From contig JAUHXC010000002.1 in assembly GCA_030427205.1 (NCBI GenBank), positions 124,001 through 188,000 on the forward strand: a stretch of 64,000 bases of DNA, given 5' to 3'. A model generated the notes under the pieces. It ran no database searches and was not told where the DNA came from. It saw only the letters and a list, made by a program, of their open reading frames with translations. Shown here in pieces: positions 44,331-55,200 of the stretch (position 1 is its first letter; each line of letters opens with the position of its first letter). Source of the stretch: a bacterium. Its GTDB lineage: Bacteria > Myxococcota_A > Bradymonadia > UBA7976 > UBA1532. Made by a program: the position numbers and the translations under genes.

Positions 44331-44753
44331 TCAGCTGTCGCTGCGCAGGTTCGTGTACAGGCGGTGCGCGCCCATGCCGGCGAACATGGTCACGACGAAG
44401 ACCAGGATGAACGGCGCCGCGGTGGGGGCCGAGGCCAGCGCGGGGCCCGGGCAGAGGCCCGAGAGGCCCCAACCGATGCCGAAGAGCGCGGCGCCGGCGA
44501 CCAGCGACGGGGTGATGTCCCGCCGGGTCGGAATCTGGAAGAGGCTGGCGAACACCGGCCCCTTGCGCCGGGTCACGAGCCGGAAGAGCGGGCCGTAGGT
44601 CAACATCGCGCCCACCATGACCCAGGCCAGGCTCGGGTCCCAGTCGCCGGTGATGTCGAGGAAGGCGATGATCTTCTGAGGCTGGGTCATGCCTCCCAGG
44701 GCGAGACCCACCGCGAAGAGCACCCCGGCACCGAAGATGAGTACAGCCGGCAT
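44331..44753 (-). CDS. YeeE/YedE-family membrane protein, second half (DUF6691 type)
   Basis: 140 residues, about four hydrophobic helices. GLALGGMTQPQKIIAFLD near the N-terminus and GLSGLCPGPALAS in the second half are characteristic; the single conserved Cys in LCPGPA is thought to carry sulfur in this family, whose single-chain members import thiosulfate. Its ATG overlaps the stop of the preceding half by 1 nt (TGATG), so the two halves are made together. Followed 42 nt later by the persulfide dioxygenase-like gene. Confidence 0.9.
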   Translation of the reverse strand: MPAVLIFGAGVLFAVGLALGGMTQPQKIIAFLDITGDWDPSLAWVMVGAMLTYGPLFRLVTRRKGPVFASLFQIPTRRDITPSLVAGAALFGIGWGLSGLCPGPALASAPTAAPFILVFVVTMFAGMGAHRLYTNLRSDS

Positions 44754-45181
44754 CAGATCGCCCCCCCGAAGAGGTGCCTGATCGCGAGCACTGTGAGGAT
44801 GCCGGTGGCCATGAACGTGCCCGTCGCGACCATGGAGCGGGGCGACAGGCGGCTGACGCCGCAGACCCCGTGACCGCTGGTGCAGCCGCTGCCGAGGCGC
44901 GTGCCGAAGCCGACGAGCAGGCCCGCGATCGCGACGGCGGGCAAGGAGCGGTCGACGTTCACGACGAAGGACTCGGGCTGCAGCAGCGACATGACGAGCC
45001 CGCCGGCGACGAGCCCACCCACGAAGAGGGCGCGCCAGGAGATGTCGTTGCGGCGAGGCGCGAGCAGCCCGGACACGATCCCGCTGATACCCGCGATGCG
45101 GCCCAAGAGAGCCATGACCGCGACGGCGGACAGCCCGATCAAGACGCCGCCGACGAGCGGCAACAGAGCATTCTCCAACAC
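44753..45181 (-). CDS. YeeE/YedE-family sulfur transporter, first half
   Basis: 142 residues from a GTG at 45181 (AGAGG upstream), preferred over the ATG at 45259 because the longer start would sit inside the sigma-54-like promoter and adds a Pro/Arg-rich soluble extension. Four hydrophobic helices and the family motif [20 protein letters not shown] with two conserved Cys. It pairs with the following gene as a split YeeE/YedE channel for thiosulfate or other sulfane sulfur. First gene of the four-gene sulfur operon. Confidence 0.9.
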   Translation of the reverse strand: MLENALLPLVGGVLIGLSAVAVMALLGRIAGISGIVSGLLAPRRNDISWRALFVGGLVAGGLVMSLLQPESFVVNVDRSLPAVAIAGLLVGFGTRLGSGCTSGHGVCGVSRLSPRSMVATGTFMATGILTVLAIRHLFGGAI

Positions 45182-45238
45182 GATGACCTCTTCTCGAACG
45201 GGCCTGCCGAGCGGCGGGCGATTGCGTGGCCCTCCTTT

Positions 45239-45255
45239 ATCAAGGTTCGTGCCAG
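45239..45255 (-). promoter_or_regulatory. Sigma-54-like promoter of the sulfur operon
   Basis: On the minus strand CTGGCACG-AACC-TTGAT matches the -24/-12 consensus fully in the first element and at four of five positions in the second; the mismatch is A for the usually invariant C of the -12 GC. The transcript would start near 45228, about 47 nt before the GTG of the first YeeE/YedE half. Confidence 0.5.
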
Positions 45256-45293
45256 ACATTACGAGACTGGCAGAGCCCTCTGATTACGAGAGG
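45251..45293. promoter_or_regulatory. Two operator-like palindromes sharing ATTACGA cores
   Basis: Site 1 (45251-45271) is GCCAGAC-ATTACGA-GACTGGC, 7-bp arms with one mismatch; site 2 (45277-45293) is CCTCT-GATTACG-AGAGG, perfect 5-bp arms. Both contain ATTACGAGA in the same orientation, 25 bp apart. They lie just upstream of, and partly on, the -24 element of the sulfur operon, so they may bind the activator or a repressor. Confidence 0.5.
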
Positions 45294-45383
45294 TTGGCGT
45301 CAGCTCCGGGCGGACGTCGCTGTTTGGCGTTCGACAGCGTTCGATAATGTCGAGACATGTTGCCCGAGGCCGCAGCGAGCGAC

Positions 45384-46229
45384 TCAGTCCAGCGAGTCGC
45401 CCTCACCGAGTACAGGCAGGAGCGGGCGGTTGAAGCCGATGTCGTCGCCGAAGAAGTAGCGCAGGATGTCGGCGGTCTCATAGCCCAGGTTCTCGGCGAG
45501 ACAGACGGCCGCGTATTGTGCGAAGGCGCCGCGGTTCGTCGCCCGAGGCGGGGCCATCGGCGTTGGCTGAACCTGCTCACCGCGGCGACCTTCGTTGCGG
45601 GTGACGACGACCTCGGTCCAGCTGACGCCCCCGAAGCGAGCCCGGATGCGCGCGCGCCGCCGGCGCCGATACTCGTCGCGCATCGCGTCCCAGCTCGCGT
45701 AGCCCCGATAGCCCTGAGCCTTGGGCGGAAGCGGCTTGCAGTCGATGGAGAGCTTGCGCGCCCCGCTGACGTAGTTGGCGTCGATCAGCGCCCCGTCGAC
45801 GTGCAGCACCGTGCCCGCCGTATGCCGTGCAGCGTCGAGGGAGCGGGTCCGCTCAGGCGGTGCCCAGCACTGAAAGCGCGGCCCGATCGGCACTTCGGCG
45901 TCGGGGCCTTTGCGCTCGAGGTAGCGCCCCAGGTAGGTGCGCGCGACGACGGCCAACGCTTCGAGCGCCGCGTGGGCATCGGTCAGCGGGGCGAGCTCGC
46001 ATTGCACGACACCGGCGATGTAGACCTCTTCGACGGGCATCACGCCGCGCGCGGTATCGATACAGCCGGGCAGGGGACTGTCGGGCAGCGGTGGGTGCTG
46101 CGCGCGACAGCCGCCGAGGGTCGTATAGTCGGTCGGCGGCCCGCCGCTGCACCCGATGACGAAGAGCGTGACCGCCGCGACGAGCCAGCGACCCCGCCGA
46201 ACCGCTCGCGTGGGAGACCGACCGATCAC
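45384..46229 (-). CDS. SpoIID/LytB-domain-like lipoprotein
   Basis: 281 residues with lipobox VIGC (Cys27). [16 protein letters not shown] and [19 protein letters not shown] (about 65-105) are the core of the SpoIID/LytB domain; the C-terminal [33 protein letters not shown] fits its closing motif. SpoIID cleaves denuded glycan strands of peptidoglycan; Gram-negative members are less studied. The central part is Cys- and Arg-rich, and the catalytic Glu is plausibly the one in QCEL. Its ATG overlaps the stop of the Cys-rich lipoprotein by 4 nt, so the two are coupled at the cell wall. Confidence 0.78.
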   Translation of the reverse strand: MIGRSPTRAVRRGRWLVAAVTLFVIGCSGGPPTDYTTLGGCRAQHPPLPDSPLPGCIDTARGVMPVEEVYIAGVVQCELAPLTDAHAALEALAVVARTYLGRYLERKGPDAEVPIGPRFQCWAPPERTRSLDAARHTAGTVLHVDGALIDANYVSGARKLSIDCKPLPPKAQGYRGYASWDAMRDEYRRRRRARIRARFGGVSWTEVVVTRNEGRRGEQVQPTPMAPPRATNRGAFAQYAAVCLAENLGYETADILRYFFGDDIGFNRPLLPVLGEGDSLD

Positions 46230-49138
46230 CGATCGGGCGGCGGCTCGCCGGGAATGGGCTCGGGCCGGGGTTCGGGATCGACCGGATCTGGCGGAGGCTC
46301 GCCGCCGCCGCCGCCGCCGTCGACACAGAACTCCACCGCCTGGATGTCACAGCGGTCGGGCGGCTGCAGGTTCTCGAGGATGCAGGGGATGATCGCGATC
46401 GCGCCGGGATCCTCCTGACAGCCGAAGAGACACTCCTGGATGTCGCCCTCGCCGAGGCCGCATTCGAAGATGGCGTTGCAGGCGGCGCCGCAGTCGCCGA
46501 CCTCGATCTCGAAGCAGCCCGCGCCTTCCGCGGCGCAGGCCTGCCCGTCGAGCTGTGCGAGGCATTCGCCGACGTCGTCGATGTAGGACGCCGGCGTGGC
46601 GGGCGCGAGCAGCGCCGCTTCGCAGACATCCAGGCAGGCGTCGCCACCGGCGAACGCGCCACAGTCGACCGCCGCGTCGCAGACGTCGGCGCAGCGCCCG
46701 GCGGGTCCGTTCTGCCGGGTGCAGGCCGCCAACTCGGGACACGAGAGGACGTCCTTGCAGACCAGCAGAGCCGACAGCGGGTTGTTGGGCCGGCGCGTCG
46801 TGTCCACGCAGTCGGTGGTGCAGTCGCGAATCGAGCCGGCGAGCTCACCGCAGCGACCGCGGGCCTCGCACAGCTCGGCGCAGGGCTCGAGCGTCTCGGG
46901 CGCGTTCTGGCCACCATCGAAGCACAGCTCGAAGAGCAGGAAGGGGTCGGGCGGGCACGGCGAGAGCGCCTCCTCGACGCAGCGCAGGGTGGCGTCGTCG
47001 GCGGCGAACTCCTCGATGAAGAACTCACAGGGGAAGATCTGCTCGAACCCGCAGGCGGCGTACTCTCGGCAGAGCGCATCGGGGTCGACCGGTTCGGGGA
47101 TCTCGACCACGTCGGCATAGCAGGCCTCGACCGCTTCACAGCCCTCCGCGTCTGCCAGACAGGCGACCTGCTCGACGGTGCGCAGCCGGCTCAACGGGTC
47201 GTCGGGGCAGGCCTCGGCGCACGCCTCGGGCGCCGCACCGCAGGCGTCGAGCGGCGGACACCAGCCGGGGCAATCGACCGCGGGGTCGGCGGGCACGCAG
47301 GCTTCGAGCGCAGCGCACGCGCCCTGCGGGTTGACCGCTTCGAGGCATTCGCGGGCCTCGGCGAAGCGCAGGCCCTCGTCGCCGACGAAGCCCTCACCGC
47401 ACTCGACGAGGCATTCGACGAGCGGGCCGACGGCTGTCGGATCGCAGCCGACCCGCGCGCGACAGAAGCCGAGGCAGGCCTGCCCGGCGACCGCCGGATC
47501 ATTGGCGCAGCGGGAGACCGGGGCGAGGCCCTCGAAACACAGCGGCGCGGACAGGGTGCAGGCGGTGACGGCGGCGGCGCGGGCCGGATCGGCGAAGCTC
47601 TGGTCATCGCAGTTGGCCGCGCAGTTGGGATCACCGTTGCCGCAGCGGGCGAGGCGCTCACACCGCTCGGCGCAGCCGATGGGCTCTCCGCGATCACAGA
47701 CGGCCATCGCCTCGCAGTCGCCAGCGGCGTCGGTGACGCAGCCGCGATAGGCCTCGTCGCGGGCCCGGAAGAACGACGCGTCGCAGTCTGCGACACAGTT
47801 CGGCTCGGCGAGACCGCAGCCGTCGAGCGCTGCGCAATGCGCTTCGCACGCCGAGACCGGGCTGTTGGCGTTCAAGCACACATCCAGCTCATCGCAGGTC
47901 TCGACGATGCCGCACGGAAAGAGCGCGCGCTGACGTTGGGCGGCTTCGTCGTCCCGGCCCTGCAGGGCGCCGTTGCACGCCTGCAGGCAGCCGATCTGGT
48001 CCTGGCCCTCGGGCAGCACGTCACAGACCCCTCGGGCCTCGCACAGCTCGGCGCATCCCGGCCCGATCTGGCCGCCGCCCGGGTTGTCGAAGCAGATCTC
48101 GAAGAGGAAGAAGGGATCAGGCGGGCAGCCATTCTGGGCCTGGGCGACCACGCACTCGGCGAAGCCCGGCTGCTCCTGACCGATCTGCCAGGCCTCGTCG
48201 CATGGGAAGCCGAAGTCGGCGGCGCAGTTGTCCCAGATTCGGCAGAACGTGGCGCGGTCGACGACGGCCGGCCCGGCCTGGGGGTTGAGGCACGCGTCGG
48301 CGCGCTCGCAATCGTCGTTGGCCAGGCCGATGCAGCGCGTGCGTTGCGTGCCGCGCAGTCGAGCGAGCGGATCGTCGGCGAAGCCCTCGGCGATACACGC
48401 CTGCAGGCAGCCGTCCGCCCGCTCGAGGTTGCACGCCACCGAGATCTCGCACCGTCGGGCGCACCCGGTGTAGACGCTGTCGCCCAGGCAGGCCCAGAAG
48501 CCGTCCTCGTCGCAGATGTCGCCAGCGAGCGACTCGGCGCAGAGGGCGAAGAGCGGGGCGTCGGGATCGCCGCCGTTGCGCGCCTCGCACTCGTCGGCGC
48601 ACGCGGGGAAGGGCAGCTCGACGCCGCAGCCGTCGACCGCGTCACAGACCTCGTCGCAGGTCAGCGGCGGCGGCTCGGGCAGGCGGCAGAGCTGGATCAG
48701 GCCGCAGTTCTCCTCGAACTCGAGGCATTGGAACCAGTTCTCCGGCGGCCCCCGTCGCGAGGCGCGCTCGCAGGCGTCGAGGCAGGCGTCGTAGTCCCCG
48801 AAGATGTCGAGCCGCTCGCATGCGCCGATCCGATTGCAGGCGTCAGCGCAGCTCTCCACCGGCTCGGGTTCTGGCTCGGGCTCGGGTTCCGGCTCGGGGT
48901 CGGGTTCTGGCTCGGGCTCGGGCTCGGGCTGCGGCTCGGGTTCGGGCTGCGGCTCGGGCTCGGGCTCGGGCTGCGGCTCTGGCTCGGGCTGCGGCTCCGG
49001 CTCGGGTGACTCGGCGTCCTCGAGCACGGCGCCGTCCCGCGGCATGCTGTCGGGGTCATCGTCACCCCCGCCGGAATCCTGAACACAGGCCATGAGCGAG
49101 AGGGCGAGCAGTCCCGCGAGCCATACGCGAAGTGTCAT
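46226..49138 (-). CDS. Cys-rich repeat lipoprotein with (Pro-Glu)n stalk
   Basis: 970 residues, lipobox LMAC (Cys18). After an acidic stretch comes a stalk of alternating Pro-Glu/Gln (about 44-96), then about eleven repeats, each near C-x3-C-x5-7-C-x8-16-C-x3-C, for example [64 protein letters not shown]. Between them lie longer Cys-containing inserts (two share the pattern CRxxxxC..PCxx[24 protein letters not shown]). The even spacing implies disulfide-bonded helical hairpins held away from the membrane by the stalk. No known function. AGGAG before the ATG; coupled to the SpoIID-like gene. Confidence 0.85.
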   Translation of the reverse strand: MTLRVWLAGLLALSLMACVQDSGGGDDDPDSMPRDGAVLEDAESPEPEPQPEPEPQPEPEPEPQPEPEPQPEPEPEPEPDPEPEPEPEPEPEPVESCADACNRIGACERLDIFGDYDACLDACERASRRGPPENWFQCLEFEENCGLIQLCRLPEPPPLTCDEVCDAVDGCGVELPFPACADECEARNGGDPDAPLFALCAESLAGDICDEDGFWACLGDSVYTGCARRCEISVACNLERADGCLQACIAEGFADDPLARLRGTQRTRCIGLANDDCERADACLNPQAGPAVVDRATFCRIWDNCAADFGFPCDEAWQIGQEQPGFAECVVAQAQNGCPPDPFFLFEICFDNPGGGQIGPGCAELCEARGVCDVLPEGQDQIGCLQACNGALQGRDDEAAQRQRALFPCGIVETCDELDVCLNANSPVSACEAHCAALDGCGLAEPNCVADCDASFFRARDEAYRGCVTDAAGDCEAMAVCDRGEPIGCAERCERLARCGNGDPNCAANCDDQSFADPARAAAVTACTLSAPLCFEGLAPVSRCANDPAVAGQACLGFCRARVGCDPTAVGPLVECLVECGEGFVGDEGLRFAEARECLEAVNPQGACAALEACVPADPAVDCPGWCPPLDACGAAPEACAEACPDDPLSRLRTVEQVACLADAEGCEAVEACYADVVEIPEPVDPDALCREYAACGFEQIFPCEFFIEEFAADDATLRCVEEALSPCPPDPFLLFELCFDGGQNAPETLEPCAELCEARGRCGELAGSIRDCTTDCVDTTRRPNNPLSALLVCKDVLSCPELAACTRQNGPAGRCADVCDAAVDCGAFAGGDACLDVCEAALLAPATPASYIDDVGECLAQLDGQACAAEGAGCFEIEVGDCGAACNAIFECGLGEGDIQECLFGCQEDPGAIAIIPCILENLQPPDRCDIQAVEFCVDGGGGGGEPPPDPVDPEPRPEPIPGEPPPDR
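48858..49010. repeat. Low-complexity tandem repeat encoding the (Pro-Glu/Gln) stalk
   Basis: About 150 bp of degenerate hexamers of the type GGCTCG/GGTTCT/GGCTGC; on the minus strand they encode PEPEPQPEP. Unit length is a multiple of three, so copy changes keep the frame. Confidence 0.85.
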
Positions 49139-49271
49139 GACATCTCCTCGGGTCGTCTAAGCCGGGAATGAGGTCGATTGCGCCCTGTGGATAGCACGAA
49201 CGGCGGGGCCGGTGGCAGCGTCAACCGGGCATTCACTCCGCCGCCTGTTTCATCATCGACGCCGCTCGGGC

Positions 49272-52200
49272 ATGGTGGCGCCCATGGATCTGGAAGTCCT
49301 GGCGCGGCGGCCGTTCGCCGAGCAATGTGCAGCGCTGAACGCATTGATCGAGCGCGGCTCGATCGACGGTCTGACCGTCGCCCTGGCCGGCTGGCCCGAT
49401 CCGGCGCCGCTGGCCCACGTATTGCGCCGACTCTTGCAGACGGGGGCTTCGCTCGACGGTCTGGCCGAAGCGCTCGCGCACGCTCCGGATGCACATCTGG
49501 GGCGCATCCTGCGCGGGTTGCCGGGGCCTGCGTATGTGCGCGATGCAGCGGCTCGACTCGTCGACGAGGTCGTTTCTGCGCTCGATCGCCTGCCCGGTCG
49601 CCGGGTCGCGGCCGCCTGCTTCCTGCTCCGCTGGATCGACCGCGCCGATCCCGCCCGTGGACGGCTGATTCGCGAGGCGGCGATTACGGCGGCCACCGAC
49701 GCGACCCCGGCGCCCGCGACCCTGCCGGATCAGGTCTTCCTGCGCCTTCCGGGCCGCAGCTATGCTCCGCTCGCGGCGATGGCCCGGGCCCACGGGACCT
49801 CGGCGGCGTGGTCGGCCCGGCTCGATGCATGCGCCGCGACGATGCTCGACGCGCTGGAGGCTCAGCCCAAGTCGTTGTCGCAGGTCGGGGCGGAGGAGCT
49901 GCTGTCACAGCGGGTCTACACCGATCCGGCGCACTTCTTGATGGAGCTGATCCAGAACGCCGAGGACGCCGGCGCCCGGCTCTGGCGCTTGACGGTCATG
50001 CCGGAGCGTCTGCTCGTCGAGCACGACGGGGTGCCGTTCGACGCCCGGGATGCGGTGGGGGTGTTGTCCATCGGACAGACGACGAAGTCCGCCGAGCAGA
50101 TCGGGTTCTTCGGGGTCGGCTTCAAGGCGGTCTACGGGGTCACCGACCGCCCGCGCATCACGTCCGGGCCTTTTGATTTCGAGATCGCCGATGTCAGCAT
50201 CCCGCGGCGCCTCGACGCGCGGCCGGCGACCGCCGGCACCCGGCTCGAACTGCCGCTGCGTCGACCGGACGATCCGCGCAGCGGCTGGCGCTCGATCGCG
50301 CGGCGGGCGTCGGCGCTGCCGGCCACGCTCCTGCTCACGCTGCGGCACATCAGGCGGATCGAGATCATCGTCGATGGCGTCGCTCGAACCGTCGAGCGCC
50401 GCGGCACGGGGCCGATCGAGCTGCTCGACGGCGCCGAGCGCAGCCGTTGGTGGATCGCCACCGAGCGATCGGCGGACGGGTCGAGCGGCATCGAAGCGCT
50501 GTCGCCGGTCGAACGCTCGGTCCTGGTGGCGATACCGCTCGACGACGCCGATCGCCCGAGCCCGCTCCCGCCGGACGCGCCGTCGGTCTTCTGCTTCTTG
50601 CCGACCCGCGACCGGCCCGGCCTGCGGTTCGTGGTGCACGCCCGCTTTCCGCTGCCCGTCGACCGCGAGCGGGTGGATGTGCACGCCGCCGAGACAAAAA
50701 AGGCTCTTCGTCGGGCGGGGGCCTTGCTCGCCGAGCGGGCTCTGGCGGTGCCCGATCCGACCGCGCTGCTGCTGTTGCTGCCGTTGCCCGGGGAGGTTCG
50801 GCCCGATGTCTGGGAGTCGGTCCGGTCGGGTTTCGCCGCCGCTCTGGCCGGGCGCCCGTTGCTGCCCACCCCAGGCGGGCCCAAGGTGCCCGTGCACGCC
50901 GCTCGGCGCGTATCGCCCGCGCTCGCCGAGGCTCTGGCCGGCGTCGAGCTCATCCTGGACGGCGGCGCATCCGGTCGGGCGCTCTCGGCGACATCTCCCC
51001 GCCATCGGTCGATCCTCACCGCGCTGGGCGTGGGGGCGGTCAGCGCCAAGGATGTCTTCCGTTTGATCGATGCCGCGGCGGGCGCCGCGTGGTTGATGCG
51101 GGCCGCGACGGAGCTGCTGGCGGTGCTCGTCGAGTCGCCCGAAGCGCTGAGCAGCCGGGGCGTGCAGCCGATCGCGCCCGATGCGCAGGGTCGCTGGTGG
51201 CCGGCGCCGGCTCTGCGCCGCTGCCCCGAGCGGCTCGCGCCTTTCTTCGCCCGGCATCGGCTGATCGCGCCGTCCGTCGCTGCCGATGCCCGCCTCGATC
51301 CGCTCTGGCGCGTACTCGCCATCGACCGTCTGGGCGACGACGATGTGCCGGAGGTCCTGCTCGACCCGACGCTCGGTCCGCCGCTGTGCGCCGCGAAGGG
51401 CGATCTCATCCTGGCCTGGATGGCCGAGCAGCCCCGGCGGCGGGTCGCTGGATTGACCCACCTGCCCATCGTGCCCGACGAGACGGGCGCTCGACGGGCC
51501 ATGTCGGGCACCGTGCGCCTGCCCGGTCGCGACGCGCTCGGCCGCTGGGCCCTGCGCTGGCCAGCGGCGCGTCCGCCACTGGTTCGGGCCGATGTCGCCG
51601 AGGCCTATGGTGACCTGCTGCGCAGCCTCGGCGTGCGCAGCTTCACCCTCGACGATCTGCTCGACCAGCCGCATGCCGCCCTGGCGCAGATGCCCCAAGG
51701 CGCGCGGGACGCGCTTCACCGCGTGCTCGACGACGCGGCGAACGATCTGCCGCCGCGGCTGCTCGAACGCGTGGCCCAGGCCCCGCTCGTCGTCGACGTG
51801 CACGGTGACGTCCGGAGCCTGCGCGGAGCCGGCGCGGCGATCGTACCCGATCACGAGCAGCTCGAAGCGTTGCTGCCCGACGCGCCGTGGCTGATCGATG
51901 GACTGCGCCACGCGCGGCATGTGCGGGCGATCGGGCCGACCGCGGTGGGCGCCGCGTCGGTCGTCGAGGGCCTCGTCGACGCCGATGCCCCGTTGGGGGC
52001 GCCGATAGAGAGCCCGCGCTGGCACCAGCTCGCTGCGTGGGTCGTGGCCCATCGCCCGCCGATCGACGACGCATTGCGCGAGCGGGCGGCGCGGGCACCG
52101 ATCTGGGCCTCCGCGGCCGGCCGGAAGCCGCTGGACGACCTGCGTGCGCGCCCGGGCGAGCCGTCGTGGGCCCAGCTGTATCGCGTCTGGAATCACTGGC

Positions 52201-55200
52201 CGGAGCCCAGCGAAGACGCGGGGGCGCTGGCCCGTGCGTTGGGCCTCGATGGCGCCGCGCCGCCCTCGCCGTCACGGGTCGCCGAGGACTTGCTGCACAT
52301 GGCCGCCGAGGGCGATGACTGGTGGACGGATGACGTCGTCGCTCCGGCCCTCGCCCGGCTCGCCCATCTGGCGCCCCGCGACGCACTGGTTCCACTGGCC
52401 GCGCTCCCGCTGCATCGGGGGGTGAGTGATGCGCGGGGCGCGCTCGCGGGGCACGGGGGCCGCTTGCGCCCGGCCGAGGCCCATTGGCGCCCGTTGCTCG
52501 AAGGCGCAGTCCCGCTGCTCGACGCGGCCTGGCAGGCAGCCATCGAGCCGTTGCCCGAGGCCGTCGGCTGTGCGCCTGCCGGTCTGCAGGACGCCCTGAC
52601 GCTCGCCGACGACGGCTCGAGCCCGAGCGCCGAGGCGTGGCGGGCGGCTTTGGGCGGTCGAGGTCCCTGGTCGGAGGAGACCACCCGGCGGCTGTCCGCG
52701 CTGGCGATCTGGCCCACGGCGGGCGGCCTGATGGCTGCGCACAGCGTCTGCCTGCCGAGCCGGCTGGCGTCGTTTCCCGGCACGGTGCGCGACTGGATCG
52801 CGGGCGATGGCCTCGATGCAGCGGTGGTCGATCGAGCCGAAGCGCTGGCCGACGCGCTCGATTTCGCCGATCCGGCGGTCGTCATCGAGGGCGAGATCAT
52901 CCGGCGGGCCCGCCCCGGGGTGCCGCTCGTCGATCAGATCGACGCGCTCGCCGACGTCGAGCGCGTCCGTGCGATCCGCGAGAGCCTGCGCGCCGCCGGA
53001 CGGGCGGTCGACGAGCTGCCGCTGCGGGTCGACCTCGCCGAACGCCTCGCCCACAGCCCGATGTTCGCCGCGTCAGACGACGCCCGCTTCCTGGCGGCGC
53101 GCTTGCCGCTCGCCGAGCGCGTCGCGCACCCCACCGATGGGGAGCGAGCAGACGCCGCGCTGCCGGCGCGGGTTCTCCTCTCGGCGATCGCCGATACGCA
53201 GCTCGACGAGGTCGCTGTCGAGCGGCACCCGCTGCTGGCCGAGCCCGCATGTCGCCAGGCGCTCTACCGCTGGCTCGCGTCGACGACCTCCGAGATCGAG
53301 GATGACGATCAGGCCCGCGGCCAGCTCGGCCGGGCTGCGATCTGGCCGACGGTGGCCGGGATCATGCGACGTCCCGACGGGCTCGCGCCGGTCGACGAAG
53401 ACTGGCCGGTCGATGAGCCCGTGCTCGGCGGGCGGCAGCCGGCGGCCGAGGTTCCGCCTGCGCTGATGGTGCACCTCAGACGGTGGTTCCGGCTCGATGC
53501 TCGGCGGTTGAGGTCGGCCGTCGAGCATCTGGTCGATGCGATGCGCGCCGACGGCGACGACCTCGCGGCGTCCGCGCGGCGGTTGAGCGTGCTCGCGCGC
53601 CTGCTGGACAGCGCCGTCGACGACGAGACGTCGCTCGATGCGCTCGTCGCTCGATTCAAGCTGCACCGCCGGCTGAAGATCGTCGATACCACGGGCGAGA
53701 GAGTGCGCCCGCGGTCGCTCTACGCGCCCGTCGACGCGGCGCAGAGCGCCTGTGTCGCCCTGTTCGCCGCTGCCGCGCCGCAGCCGAATCCGGCCTATGA
53801 ACCCGAGACCTGGCCGCTGCTGCGCGCCGCGGGCGCCGCCGGTGACCTGGACGACGCCACTTTGAAAGCGGCGCTCGATACGCCCGCGCCCGGGCTCGAA
53901 GCCGGGTTGGCGCGGGTCGCCTATCTGGCCCGACGGTGGCTCGCTGATCCGGGCGTGGTCGGGCGGCTCGGCCTCGACGCGGACCCCTGGCTTTTTGATC
54001 GGGAAGGGCGGGCCTGCGCGGCGCATGCGCTGTATTGGCCCGACGCCGAACTCGATACTTTGCTCGGGCCCGACGGAGGGCGTCGGCCGCACCCGGCGGT
54101 CGTGCACGCGATGCCGCCCGGCCTCGTCGAACGCCTGTCTTTCCGAACGGCGCGCGATGCCGACCCCGAGACCGTCGCGCGCCGCTTGCCACACGGCCAG
54201 CCGGCGCCGATGGCCGTCTTGCGCTGGTTCGATGCGGGCCTCGCCAGCCGCTGGTTCACGCCCGAGACGGTGCGCCGGGCTCTGGCCGGCCGCGCGATCT
54301 TTACCGACGACGACGACCGCTGCCGCCCGCCCGAAGAGCTCGTGCGCGACCTGGAGCCGCCCGGGCTCGGTCGCCGCCGGGGCGGGTATTCCGATGGCCG
54401 GCCGATGCCACGATTGCTGGGCGCGTTGGGAGTGCCGGCGACCGTCGATGATCGGGCGAGGCGGGTCTGGCTCGACGAGCTCGTCGGGGCTTCGGCCAAC
54501 GGCGTCAATCTGCTCGACGCCGAACCCGAGCTGCGCGCTCGGCTGCCCGAGGTGGTCGGGAGCCTGGCCGCGAGCAGCGCGGAGCGGCCGCCGCTGGTCC
54601 TCGCGCAGCGTGGCGCGGGGCATCTCCTGGTGCCGATCGACGAGCCGGCGTTGACGTGGCCCTGGCCTCGCGCGTTGGTGGATGCGGCCCGCTCGACCCC
54701 GCTGCAGGTCGCGGTCGTCGACGCGGCGCCCGATGTGCTCGCGGAGAGCGCGCGGCGTTGGGGGTTGCCGACTCTGGCCGATCGCTGGCGGGCGGATGCT
54801 CGGAGCGAGACTGCGCCGAAGGTCGTCGACGAGCCTCTGAGCGCGACCCTCGCGGCCCTGTGGGCCCGTCTGCCGAGGATGCTGGGCGGCGGCGAGTGGG
54901 GCGATCCACCGCGCGTGGCGCAGGTCGTCGACGCCGCGGAGGTCGGCACGCTCGCCGGCGCCCCGGCCATCTGGCCCCGGCGTGCGCGGGTCGCGGCGGG
55001 CTGGCTGTTGCTCGGACCCGATGGGCTTGGCGCCGATATCGCGCACGCGCTCTGGCGAGACCGCTTGTCGATACAGCCCGCCGTCGCGGGCCTCGATCCC
55101 GACGCGGCGTGCGCTCGCCTCGAACGGCTGATCGCGTGTCGTCACGGCGCGGCGATGGATCTGCTGCTGGACGCCGAAGGGCTGCCGGCGTTGTCTTCGA

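Noticed and set aside
48858-49010. Possible CRISPR array because of short repeated units
   Set aside because: Contiguous coding hexamers without spacers, giving a Pro-Glu stalk.
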